Assembly (NCBI RefSeq): GCF_002432125.1
Contig: NZ_DJFS01000070.1
Location: forward strand, 33,099-97,098
Direction: 5' to 3'
DNA length: 64,000 bases
DNA from: Brevundimonas sp. UBA5866
Lineage (GTDB): Bacteria > Pseudomonadota > Alphaproteobacteria > Caulobacterales > Caulobacteraceae
In this document: one piece after another, positions 55,602-63,387 of the stretch
Position numbering within the stretch: the stretch's first letter is position 1
Layout: the number at the start of each line of letters is the position of its first letter
Notes under the pieces: generated by a model
The model's input: only the letters and a program-made list of their open reading frames with translations
Database searches by the model: none
Told to the model about the DNA's origin: nothing
Position numbers and translations under genes: made by a program

Positions 55602-56669
55602 TCATGCGACCTCGGTCGCTGTTGTCGGTCGGACCGGATTGGCAAAACGGTCGTCGCACGCGCAACTGCCATTACCACAACGCGAGGTCTGTCCGCCCAA
55701 TATTGTCAGGGTTTCCTGCGCGAGGGCCGCGATGAAATCGGCATCGGCCCCCACGGCAGGCGCGCGCAGATAGGGCGCACAGCCCACTTCATGCGCCAGT
55801 TCGCCATACTCGATGTCCAGTTCGACCAGCGTCTCGATGTGTTCGGACACAAAGGCGATCGGCACGACCAATGCGCCAACACGATCGGCTGCCGCCTGTT
55901 TGATGGCATCGGGCGTCGCCGGACCCAACCATTCCAGAGGCCCGACCTTGGACTGGTAGCAGATCGCCCAGTCGGTCAGGCCCAGCTTGGCGACCACCGC
56001 CGCAACCGTCGCCTCGACCTGCGCCTGATAGGGATCGCCCTTTTCGACCAGTTTCGACGGGATACCGTGGGCGGAGAACAGCACGCGCACGGGCTTGCCT
56101 TCGGCCCGTGCCATCGTCTCGCGGATCATGCGGGCCTGTGCCTCCACAAAGCCCTGAGACTGCGGATAGCAGCAGACCGTGTGCTGACGTCCGGATCCCT
56201 TGTAGGTATTGCGCCACAGCTTCAGCGAAGAGGCCGTCGTCGTGGTCGAATACTGCGGATAGAGGGGCAGGAAGACCACCTCATCCGGCCGGAAAGCCTC
56301 GACCGCCCGCGCCGTTTCGTCCGTAAACGGGTGCCAGTAGCGCATGGCGATGAAAACGCGTGTCTCGTCATCCGGCAGGGTCGCGTTCAGACGGGCTTCC
56401 AGCGCCTCGGCCTGTTTGCGCGTTTCGGGCAAAAGCGGAGAGCCTCCCCCCATCAGCGCATAGTTTTCCTGCGCCGGCTTCTCGCGGCGGCTGGAGATCA
56501 GCTTGGCCAGCGGCGTGCGGAAAATCCCCGGCAGGCCGATGATGGCCGGATCGTTGAACAGGTTGAACAGAAAGGGTTTGACGCTGTCCGGACCGTCCGG
56601 CCCGCCCAGATTGGCCAGCACCACCGCGATGCGGCGGCCCGGCCCCGATTTCAGTGGTGTGACCGACAT
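55602..56669 (-). CDS. hemH: Ferrochelatase with C-terminal cysteine cluster
   Basis: 355 residues. It inserts Fe2+ into protoporphyrin IX. Motifs: VVLANLGGPDGPDSVKPFLF, FSAHGIPSKLVEKGDPY (catalytic His) and GALVVPIAFVSEHIETLVEL. The C-terminus has RCGNGSCACDD, fitting the [2Fe-2S] cluster reported for Caulobacter ferrochelatase; the fourth ligand would be an internal Cys. ATG at 56669; an upstream in-frame TTG at 56687 overlaps hemE. The hemE stop is 4 bp upstream. Confidence 0.95.
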   Translation of the reverse strand: MSVTPLKSGPGRRIAVVLANLGGPDGPDSVKPFLFNLFNDPAIIGLPGIFRTPLAKLISSRREKPAQENYALMGGGSPLLPETRKQAEALEARLNATLPDDETRVFIAMRYWHPFTDETARAVEAFRPDEVVFLPLYPQYSTTTTASSLKLWRNTYKGSGRQHTVCCYPQSQGFVEAQARMIRETMARAEGKPVRVLFSAHGIPSKLVEKGDPYQAQVEATVAAVVAKLGLTDWAICYQSKVGPLEWLGPATPDAIKQAAADRVGALVVPIAFVSEHIETLVELDIEYGELAHEVGCAPYLRAPAVGADADFIAALAQETLTILGGQTSRCGNGSCACDDRFANPVRPTTATEVA

Positions 56670-56673
56670 GGGC

Positions 56674-57708
56674 TTATTGCGCTCCAATACGCTTCAGAAC
56701 CTGCTCGACATGCGCGATCGGCACGTCTGGCGTGATGCCGTGACCCAGGTTGAACACCCACGGCCCCTGCCCCCACGCTTCCATAAGTTGATCGACACGG
56801 CGATCCAATTGCTCGCCCCCGACGCGCAGCAGCATCGGGTCCAGCGCGCCCTGGATCGGCTTGATCTGCTGCACGCGCTTGCCGACTTCCAGCGGACAGG
56901 CGGTATCCAGCGCCACGGCATCCACGTCGCATTCACGGGCATAGCGTTCGGCAATCGCCGCCGAGCCGCGCGGGAAGCCCATGATCGGCACCGTCACCCC
57001 CAGTTCACGCGCACGGGCCACCAGTTTCTGGTGCGGGCGAAGAACGAGGCTTTCGAAGAGATTGTCCGGAAGACCTTCGGCCCAGCTCTCGAAAATCTTG
57101 AGCACCATGGCGCCTGCATCCTGCTGCATCTTCAGATAATGCGCGGTGCTTTCGATCAGGGCGTCGAGGACGGCATCGACCTTTTGCGGGTCGGCATAGG
57201 CATAGGCGCGGGCGGCAGCGCGCTCACCCTTACCGATGGTGCGGGCCTCGCCGTCGAGCATATAGGTCGCAACGGTCCAGGGAGCCCCTGCAAAGCCAAT
57301 CAAGGTCTTTGACGGGTCCAACTGTGCGCGGACCAAGGAAAGGCTCTCACCGACCGCCTTAAGGGCCTCTCCGGCGAAGGGAGCCTTCTCCGACATCTCC
57401 TCGACCGACGGCAGGACGCCCAGACGCGGCCCCTCGCCTGCCTCGAACCAGACCTTCTGGCCCAGCGCACCCGGGATCAGCAGAATGTCCGCAAAGATTA
57501 TGGCCGCATCGAAACCGTAACGGCGCATCGGCTGAAGCGTCGCTTCGGCGGCCATTTCCGGATTCAGGCAGAAGGAAATGAAATCCGGCGCCTTGGCCCG
57601 CAGCTCGCGGTACTCCGGCAGGTGACGGCCTGCCTGACGCATGAACCATACGGGAGGACGGGTAGTCGTCTGGCCCTGAAGAGCCTGGATCATAAGAGGG
57701 GTGCTCAT
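56674..57708 (-). CDS. hemE: Uroporphyrinogen decarboxylase
   Basis: 344 residues. It decarboxylates the four acetate chains of uroporphyrinogen III. Signature 1 is PPVWFMRQAGRHLPEYRELR, signature 2 is IGFAGAPWTVATYMLDG. ATG at 57708 preferred over a TTG at 57714. It reads away from the origin, as in Caulobacter, where hemE borders Cori and its promoter lies in the origin. Confidence 0.96.
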   Translation of the reverse strand: MSTPLMIQALQGQTTTRPPVWFMRQAGRHLPEYRELRAKAPDFISFCLNPEMAAEATLQPMRRYGFDAAIIFADILLIPGALGQKVWFEAGEGPRLGVLPSVEEMSEKAPFAGEALKAVGESLSLVRAQLDPSKTLIGFAGAPWTVATYMLDGEARTIGKGERAAARAYAYADPQKVDAVLDALIESTAHYLKMQQDAGAMVLKIFESWAEGLPDNLFESLVLRPHQKLVARARELGVTVPIMGFPRGSAAIAERYARECDVDAVALDTACPLEVGKRVQQIKPIQGALDPMLLRVGGEQLDRRVDQLMEAWGQGPWVFNLGHGITPDVPIAHVEQVLKRIGAQ

Positions 57709-57750
57709 GACCAAAGGCTTTAACGTTCCCCAAGCCCCAAGCTCAATCTC

Positions 57751-57780
57751 AAATCGAAATTATAAAAATTAGAATTGGAA
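57751..57780. other. AT-rich block, candidate DNA-unwinding element
   Basis: Five G/C bases out of 30, including an uninterrupted A/T run at 57761-57770, beside hemE. It is the most AT-rich part of the origin and so the likely melting site. Confidence 0.6.
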
Positions 57781-57887
57781 GTTGGAATTTGGGCAGGGGA
57801 CGACGTGGACAGTTTTTCGTTGTCCCGCCGGTGGAAGATGTTTTCCTATCGATGGCCGGAATGAATCCATGAGGGTGAAAGCCTGTG

Positions 57888-57896
57888 TGTGGATTA
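57888..57896 (-). promoter_or_regulatory. DnaA-box-like site
   Basis: TGTGGATTA (complement TAATCCACA) differs at one position both from the general box TTATCCACA and from the Caulobacter G-box TGATCCACA. Confidence 0.6.
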
Positions 57897-57941
57897 TGGG
57901 GAAAACCCGTGAAACACCCGAGTCAATTGGGCTCTCCTCTG

Positions 57942-58180
57942 GGCGCCGTTGTGGGTGAGTCGCTGGGCGCCAAAATTGGACAGCAATTTCTGTACACAGC
58001 ATGGGATAGATAACCGGCGCCCAATTTGACGGGCAGGGCGCCGTTCATGACTTTGGCGCCCGATCTTCATGGGCACCCTCCATGGCGCCGCAGAACGCCC
58101 AATTCGGCGCCCAGAAATCGGCGAATGGCGCCCCGGGTTTTCCACACGGTCAGGGCGCCGTTTTGGTGGGTATGGGCGCC
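57942..58180. repeat. Phased GGCGCC palindrome array in the origin
   Basis: Ten copies of GGCGCC start at 57942, 57966, 58016, 58037, 58055, 58084, 58106, 58127, 58154 and 58175. Gaps are 24, 50, 21, 18, 29, 22, 21, 27 and 21 bases, many near two helical turns. Eight copies extend to GGGCGCC in one orientation or the other, and several carry AAATT or CAATT beside them. The region is non-coding, so codon bias cannot explain it. Confidence 0.9.
58138..58146 (+). promoter_or_regulatory. DnaA-box-like site
   Basis: TTTTCCACA differs from TTATCCACA at one position. It lies between the eighth and ninth GGCGCC copies, on the ppsR side. Confidence 0.55.
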
Positions 58181-58238
58181 ACGACGCAAACGGGGCTAGA
58201 ACAGCGTCACCCGTCCTTTGACCGCTCAAGGAAGACGA

Positions 58239-59108
58239 ATGAGCCCCGCGCGCCCGCCCGGCACCTCGCGTATCGCGACCTATTTCCACGTCCATCTGGT
58301 GTCTGACTCGACAGGTGAGACGCTGAACGCGATGGCCAAGGCTGTTGTCGCCCGCTTTGACGGCGTTATTCCTATCGAACACATCTATGCCCTGGTCCGC
58401 TCGGAGCGACAGATGGAAGAGGTGTTGGCCGAGGTCGCCGATGCCCCCGGTCTGGTCCTGCATACGGTGGTTGACCGTGATCTGCGCGAACAGCTGGAAC
58501 GCGGCTGTAAGGCTTTGAATATTCCGCAGATCGGTGCGCTTGATCCGCTGATCATGGCCCTGTCGCACTATCTCGGTGCGGATGTTTCTGCCCGCGTCGG
58601 GGCCCAGCACGCTCTGGATACCGGCTATTTCAACCGTATGAGCGCGCTGGATTACGCCATCGCCCACGATGACGGTCAGGGATCGCTGTCCGAGCTGGAA
58701 GAGGCCGATGTCGTCCTGTGCGGGGTCAGCCGCACATCCAAGACGCCCACCTGTATCTATCTGGCCCATCGCGGCATCCGCGCGGCCAATGTGCCGCTGG
58801 TGCCCGGTTCCGAAGACGGATCGCGTCTGGAAGGACTGCGCAATCCGCTGGTGATCGGCCTGACGGTTTCGCCTGACCGTCTGGTCCAGATCCGTCGCAA
58901 CCGTCTGGACAGCCTGAACCAGATCCAGGAGACGGACTATGTCGACCACGACGCCGTCCGCGCCGAAATCATCAAGGCCCGTCGTGATTTTGAACGCCGT
59001 GGCTGGCCTGTGATCGATGTCACCCGACGCTCGGTCGAGGAAACGGCGGCAGCCATAGTCAATCTGGTCAATGCACGGCGCAATCGCCGCATGGGAGTGC
59101 CTTCATGA
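58239..59108 (+). CDS. ppsR: Pyruvate,phosphate dikinase / PEP synthase regulatory protein (DUF299, kinase-pyrophosphorylase)
   Basis: 289 residues. The family both phosphorylates (from ADP) and dephosphorylates PPDK or PEP synthase. Motifs: FHVHLVSDSTGETLNAMAKA near the start and the P-loop-like CGVSRTSKTPTCIYLA. It matches the RP001-type gene flanking Caulobacter Cori. ATG at 58239 with AAGGAAG 5 bases upstream. First gene of a tight outward operon; maf overlaps its stop (ATGA). Confidence 0.93.
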   Translation: MSPARPPGTSRIATYFHVHLVSDSTGETLNAMAKAVVARFDGVIPIEHIYALVRSERQMEEVLAEVADAPGLVLHTVVDRDLREQLERGCKALNIPQIGALDPLIMALSHYLGADVSARVGAQHALDTGYFNRMSALDYAIAHDDGQGSLSELEEADVVLCGVSRTSKTPTCIYLAHRGIRAANVPLVPGSEDGSRLEGLRNPLVIGLTVSPDRLVQIRRNRLDSLNQIQETDYVDHDAVRAEIIKARRDFERRGWPVIDVTRRSVEETAAAIVNLVNARRNRRMGVPS

Positions 59109-59695
59109 GTTCGGTCCGCTTTATTCTGGCGTCCAAGAGCGCGGTGCGCCGCGAGGTGCTGACCAATGCGGGCGTGGCTTTTGATGTTCAGGTGGCCGGC
59201 GTCGATGAAGACGCCCTGAAGGTTCCGGGTGTCGATCCCCGCCAACTGGCCATCGATCTGGCCAAGGCCAAGGCATTGGCTGTATCGGCGAAGCATCCCG
59301 ATGCGGTGGTGCTAGGTGCGGACCAGACGCTGGCCTTTGATGGCGGTCTGATCTCCAAGGCCCCTGATCTGGAACAGGCCAAGGCGCGTCTGGCGGCCAT
59401 GCGAGGCCGTCCGCACCAGCTTCATTCCGGTGTCGCTCTGGCCCGCGGCGGAGAAATCGTCTGGGCCGATGCCGATACGGCGGACATGCTTGTGCGTGAT
59501 TTCTCCGACGCCTTTCTGGAAGCCTATATCGCGCACGAAGGCGAGGAACTGCTGCACTGCGTCGGTTCCTATCGCCTCGAGGGCATGGGATCGCAGCTGT
59601 TTGACAAGGTGGACGGCGACTATTTCACCGTGCTGGGCATGCCGCTATGGCTGGTGCTGGACAAGCTGCGCACCTTTGGAGTGCTGCCCGCATGA
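59105..59695 (+). CDS. maf: Maf/YceF-type nucleotide pyrophosphatase
   Basis: 196 residues. RFILASKSAVRREVLTNAGV is the conserved start, AVVLGADQTLAFDGGLISK holds the catalytic Asp, and RGRPHQLHSGVALARGG and VGSYRLEGMGSQLFDKVDGD complete the fold. It hydrolyses non-canonical or methylated NTPs. It overlaps ppsR by 4 bp and aroE by 4 bp, so translation is probably coupled. Confidence 0.93.
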   Translation: MSSVRFILASKSAVRREVLTNAGVAFDVQVAGVDEDALKVPGVDPRQLAIDLAKAKALAVSAKHPDAVVLGADQTLAFDGGLISKAPDLEQAKARLAAMRGRPHQLHSGVALARGGEIVWADADTADMLVRDFSDAFLEAYIAHEGEELLHCVGSYRLEGMGSQLFDKVDGDYFTVLGMPLWLVLDKLRTFGVLPA

Positions 59696-60516
59696 GCCGG
59701 ATCAGCGGACGCGCCATTCTGGCCGGTGTGGTCGGTCAGCCCATCGGTCACAGCCTCAGCCCCGCCATCCATAACGGATGGCTGGATGCGGCGGGCATCG
59801 ACGGCACCTATGCGGCCTTTGGCCCCAAGGATGCGGAGGGGTTCGACGCCCTTCTGAACGCGGGCCGTGCCGGACTGATTGCGGGCGTGAATGTCACCGC
59901 CCCCTTTAAGGAACAGGCCTTTGCCGCCTGTGATCGGGTGTCCGAGGCGGCGCGGCTGGTCAAATCGGCCAATATCCTTGTGTTCAAGGATGGCCAAATC
60001 CATGGCGACAGTTCTGATGGCCGCGGGGTCATCAATGCCCTGTCGGAACAGGCACCAGCGCTTGAACTCAACGGCGCCAAGGTCGTGCTGTTGGGCGCCG
60101 GCGGTGCCAGCCGCGCCGCTGCGGGGGCCTTGGTCACGGCAGGGGCAAGGGTATCGGTGCTCAACCGCACGAAAGAGCGGGCACAGGCCTTGGCCGATGA
60201 TCTGGGCGGCCTGGTCACTGTCGCTGACGGCGAGGCCGAGACCTATGACGCCGATCTGCTGATCAATGCGCTGAGCGTGCCGCCGACCTATGATGTGCGC
60301 CGCTTGAAGCCGACGGTGGTGGTCATGGACATGACCTATAAGCCGCTGATCACCCCCTTCCTCCAGTCGGGCCGCGATCACGGACTGACGGTGGTGGATG
60401 GGCTGGCGATGCTGATCGGACAGGCTGTTCCGTCGTTCGAGGCCTTCTTTGGCCGGACGCCCCCGTCGATCGACATCCGGTCCACCATCCTGACCCTGTT
60501 GGGAGAGGCCCGATGA
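59692..60516 (+). CDS. aroE: Shikimate dehydrogenase
   Basis: 274 residues. It reduces 3-dehydroshikimate with [25 protein letters not shown] binds substrate; [15 protein letters not shown] holds the catalytic Lys; [20 protein letters not shown] and [16 protein letters not shown] bind NADPH. The ATG at 59692 forms ATGA with the maf stop; the open frame back to 59647 is discarded. coaE overlaps the end by 4 bp. Confidence 0.95.
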   Translation: MSRISGRAILAGVVGQPIGHSLSPAIHNGWLDAAGIDGTYAAFGPKDAEGFDALLNAGRAGLIAGVNVTAPFKEQAFAACDRVSEAARLVKSANILVFKDGQIHGDSSDGRGVINALSEQAPALELNGAKVVLLGAGGASRAAAGALVTAGARVSVLNRTKERAQALADDLGGLVTVADGEAETYDADLLINALSVPPTYDVRRLKPTVVVMDMTYKPLITPFLQSGRDHGLTVVDGLAMLIGQAVPSFEAFFGRTPPSIDIRSTILTLLGEAR

Positions 60517-61145
60517 TTATTCTGGGCCTGACGGGTGGGATAGGCATGGGCAAATCGACCACCGCCGACTTCTTTCGCGAAGAAGGGGCTGTGGTCTGGG
60601 ATGCCGACGCGGCCGTTCACCGTCTGTACGCCAAGGGCGGAGAGGCAGTCGCCGATATCGCCAAGGCTTTCGGGCCTGATGTTATCGTTGACGGGGCGGT
60701 GGATCGCCCGCGTTTGGCGGCGGTTCTCGGCAATGACGGGGCGCAGTTCGATCGTCTGAACGCGATTGTTCACCCCTTGGTCCTGAAAGACCGGATGTGG
60801 GCAATGGGGACGGCCAAGGAAGAGGGTGTTCGTCTCTTCATCGTGGATATTCCCCTTCTGTTCGAGACGGGGGCCGACGCCTATGTCGATGCCACGGTGG
60901 TCGCTTCGGCACCGGCAGAACTTCAGCGGGAGCGGGTTCTGGCCCGACCGGGCATGACGCCGGAGCGCCTTGAGGCCATTGTCGCGCGCCAGATGCCAGA
61001 TGCCGAAAAGCGGGCGCGGGCCGACTTTATCGTCGAGACCGGCGAGGGCCTTGAGCCAGCCCGCCAAAGGATCAGACAGATTGTCGCCACTGTCCTTGAT
61101 CCGTCGTGGAAGAGCGCCCGCGCGGGCCTTTTCTCGGACCAATAA
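60513..61145 (+). CDS. coaE: Dephospho-CoA kinase
   Basis: 210 residues. The last step of CoA synthesis. The P-loop is [56 protein letters not shown] [20 protein letters not shown], and [17 protein letters not shown] are standard CoaE motifs. It starts in an ATGA overlap with aroE. dnaQ follows after 17 bp. Confidence 0.95.
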   Translation: MIILGLTGGIGMGKSTTADFFREEGAVVWDADAAVHRLYAKGGEAVADIAKAFGPDVIVDGAVDRPRLAAVLGNDGAQFDRLNAIVHPLVLKDRMWAMGTAKEEGVRLFIVDIPLLFETGADAYVDATVVASAPAELQRERVLARPGMTPERLEAIVARQMPDAEKRARADFIVETGEGLEPARQRIRQIVATVLDPSWKSARAGLFSDQ

Positions 61146-61162
61146 AGGGGGCAATACAGGGC

Positions 61163-61885
61163 ATGCGCGAAATCGTCCTCGATACCGAAACCACCGGCTT
61201 TGATCCCAAGTCCGGCGACCGCCTGATTGAAGTGGGCTGTATCGAGATTGTCGACCTGTTGCCGACGGGGCGGACCTATCACTGCTACGTCAATCCGGAG
61301 CGATCCATCCCGGAGGATGCCATTAAGGTCCACGGCATCACCGACGATATGGTCAAGGATGCGCCGATCTTTGCCAAGATGGCAGACGAGTTCCTGGATT
61401 TTATCGGCGATGCGCCCCTGATCGCGCACAATGCGGCCTTCGACCGGAACTTCATCGACTGGGAATTGACCCTCGCGCACAAGCCCATCACCGGCGAGCC
61501 GCGCTGGATCGATACTCTGGCCATCGCCAAGTCAAAGTTCCCGGGCCAGCCCAATACGCTGGACGCCCTATGCAAGCGCTACAAGATCTCGCTGGCCGAC
61601 CGGACCTATCACGGCGCGCTGATCGACGCCCGCCTTCTGGCCGAGGTCTATCTGGAGCTGAAGGGTGGCAAGGAACGGACCTTTGATCTGGGCGGTGGTG
61701 CGGTCAGCACTTCGGGACTGCCGGTGGTTCAGGGGCGCACCGAACATGGTCCGCGCCCGCGTGCCCTGCCCCCGCGACTGACCCCGCAGGAAGACGCCGA
61801 TCACCGTGCCTTTCTGGCCAAATGGGTCAAGGATCCGCTCTGGACCCGTTTCGGCGTTGAACCCGCAGCCAAGGACGAAGCCTGA
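61163..61885 (+). CDS. dnaQ: DNA polymerase III epsilon subunit (proofreading exonuclease)
   Basis: 240 residues. DEDDh 3'-5' exonuclease: EIVLDTETTGFDPKSGDRL (ExoI), LIAHNAAFDRNFIDWEL (ExoII) and YHGALIDARLLAEVYLEL (ExoIII with His and Asp). The C-terminal ~60 residues should bind the alpha subunit. ATG at 61163, with AGGG before it. Last gene of the ppsR-maf-aroE-coaE-dnaQ run; a terminator follows. Confidence 0.95.
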   Translation: MREIVLDTETTGFDPKSGDRLIEVGCIEIVDLLPTGRTYHCYVNPERSIPEDAIKVHGITDDMVKDAPIFAKMADEFLDFIGDAPLIAHNAAFDRNFIDWELTLAHKPITGEPRWIDTLAIAKSKFPGQPNTLDALCKRYKISLADRTYHGALIDARLLAEVYLELKGGKERTFDLGGGAVSTSGLPVVQGRTEHGPRPRALPPRLTPQEDADHRAFLAKWVKDPLWTRFGVEPAAKDEA

Positions 61886-61889
61886 ACAA

Positions 61890-61922
61890 AAAAGCCCGCC
61901 GCGTTATGTGACGGGCTTTTGT
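61890..61922. terminator. Terminator between dnaQ and secB
   Basis: AAAAAAGCCCG and CGGGCTTTT with an ~13-base loop between convergent genes; T-runs on both strands suggest bidirectional use. Confidence 0.8.
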
Positions 61923-61940
61923 GTGTTTGATCGGTAAGGA

Positions 61941-62465
61941 TCAGGCCTGACCGGTTTCGGCCGGAGAGCCCGCGATCTGCTGCTGGCGGGCCACATAGAT
62001 GGCGGCAAAGTCGATCGGGTCGACCATGAACGGCGGATAGAAGCCGCCGTCGGCCGTGGCCTGGGCAATGATCTGGCGCGCGAACGGGAAGAGGTAGCGC
62101 GGGCATTCGATGAGCAGCATCGGCTCGATGTCCTGCGGTGCCACACCCGTCAGGGCGAACAGGCCACCGTAGACCAGCTCGACCTGGAACACCGGAGTGT
62201 TGTCTTCGGCGCTGGCCTTGACGCTCAGCTTCAGCTCGACTTCGAACAGACCGTCCGGACGGCCCGCGGCGTTCATCTCGACGCCCATGTCGATGGCCGG
62301 CTTGCCTTCGATGCGCAGGCTTTCCGGTGCCTTCGGGTTCTCGAACGACATGTCGCGAACATATTGGGTCAGGATGCGGAAGCCCGGACCTTGCGGCTGA
62401 CCCTGTGCCTGATCGGCTTGCGGGTTCTGGCCGTTGGGGTCGGTGGGCTGCGTAGCGTCAGTCAT
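61941..62465 (-). CDS. secB: Protein-export chaperone SecB
   Basis: 174 residues. It keeps preproteins unfolded and hands them to SecA. The core has [40 protein letters not shown], and [20 protein letters not shown] with [20 protein letters not shown]. The first ~28 residues are a Gln/Pro-rich extension, common in alphaproteobacteria. ATG at 62465; the frame is open to 62555. Divergent from the Tim44-domain gene across 266 bp. Confidence 0.95.
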   Translation of the reverse strand: MTDATQPTDPNGQNPQADQAQGQPQGPGFRILTQYVRDMSFENPKAPESLRIEGKPAIDMGVEMNAAGRPDGLFEVELKLSVKASAEDNTPVFQVELVYGGLFALTGVAPQDIEPMLLIECPRYLFPFARQIIAQATADGGFYPPFMVDPIDFAAIYVARQQQIAGSPAETGQA

Positions 62466-62731
62466 ATCGAAGGCCGTCTCTTGAAAAAAACGAAGTGCCC
62501 CCGTTTGGGGCGGGTTTATGGCGTCGCGGTAGCACGTTGGGACTATCCGTCGCAACGGTAGGTGGAAGCTGAGACACTTGCTTTGCCTTGCGCCGGTCCT
62601 AATCGCCCCCTAATCACAAGGATAAGAAGGCGCTGTTGTCCTGTTCGCCGGTTTTCGGATAGCGGATTTGGCTGACAGCTGCCCATGAGGGCCAGTACGA
62701 CTGGCCGGATACACTGAGGAATGACTACGTC

Positions 62732-63370
62732 GTGACCGTCCAGATCGTGTTGTTCGCCGTTCTAGCGGCGTTTCTGCTGTTCCAGCTCTATAACGTCTTG
62801 GGCAAGAAGGTCGGGCGTCAGCCCGAGGACAACGCCAAAAAGGCCAAGGCCAAGGGCATGGTCATTGCCCCCCCTCTGCCCGTCGGCGGTGATCCCAAGG
62901 TGCAGGGGCAACCGCCTGTGGACCCCGCAATCGCCACGGCGATTGCAGGTCTGAAGGAGCGTGATCCGGCTTTTGATCCGGCCCGCTTCATTGATGGGGC
63001 CCGCCAGGCCTATGAAACCATTGTCCGTGCCTATGCGCGCGGTGACCGTGAGGCCCTGCGCCCCCTGCTGACCGAAAAGGTCATGGCCTCTTTCAACGCC
63101 GGTATCTCGGCCCGCGAGACGGCGGGACGTACCGAGGCCGTGGAACTGGTATCCCCGCCACGTGCCGATCTCGAACTGGGCACCGTAGAGGGTGATGTCG
63201 CCAAGGCCCGCGTGCGCTTCCTCGCCGAGGTGCGCAATACGGTTACCGAAACCTCCGGTGAAAGCCATGTCGAGGAACGCCGTACCGCCGAGGTATGGAC
63301 GTTCGAGCGTCGCCTCGGTTCCTCGGACCCCAACTGGGCTTTGGCCAAGGTCGAGGCGGCCACGGCCTGA
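62732..63370 (+). CDS. timA: Tim44-domain (TimA-type) membrane-associated adaptor
   Basis: 212 residues. One N-terminal membrane segment (VQIVLFAVLAAFLLFQLYNV), a basic Pro-rich linker, then a Tim44-like domain (FIDGARQAYETIVRAYARGD, LRPLLTEKVMASFNAGISAR). Homologous to mitochondrial import-motor Tim44; the bacterial role is not well defined. The GTG at 62732 has GAGGA about 11 bases upstream. The next gene, mltA, begins at or just past its stop. Confidence 0.88.
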   Translation: MTVQIVLFAVLAAFLLFQLYNVLGKKVGRQPEDNAKKAKAKGMVIAPPLPVGGDPKVQGQPPVDPAIATAIAGLKERDPAFDPARFIDGARQAYETIVRAYARGDREALRPLLTEKVMASFNAGISARETAGRTEAVELVSPPRADLELGTVEGDVAKARVRFLAEVRNTVTETSGESHVEERRTAEVWTFERRLGSSDPNWALAKVEAATA

Positions 63371-63387
63371 TGGGGGCAGAGGGTAGT

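Larger units (their letters stand above)
57709..58238. other. Chromosomal replication origin (oriC, Cori-type)
   Basis: Gene-free region between divergent hemE and ppsR, the same neighbours as Caulobacter Cori. It has an AT-rich block (57751-57780, about 17% G+C) on the hemE side. One-mismatch DnaA boxes lie at 57888-57896 (TGTGGATTA) and 58138-58146 (TTTTCCACA). Three GANTC sites are at 57863, 57920 and 57957. Ten GGCGCC palindromes lie at 57942-58180. AAATTG-gacag-CAATTT (57973-57989) is a further dyad. No full TTAA-N7-TTAA CtrA box is seen. Flanking genes read outward and parS sites are 4.6-7.7 kb away. Confidence 0.9.

Noticed and set aside
55254..56735. 493-codon open frame on the plus strand
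   Set aside because: Antisense to hemJ and hemH.
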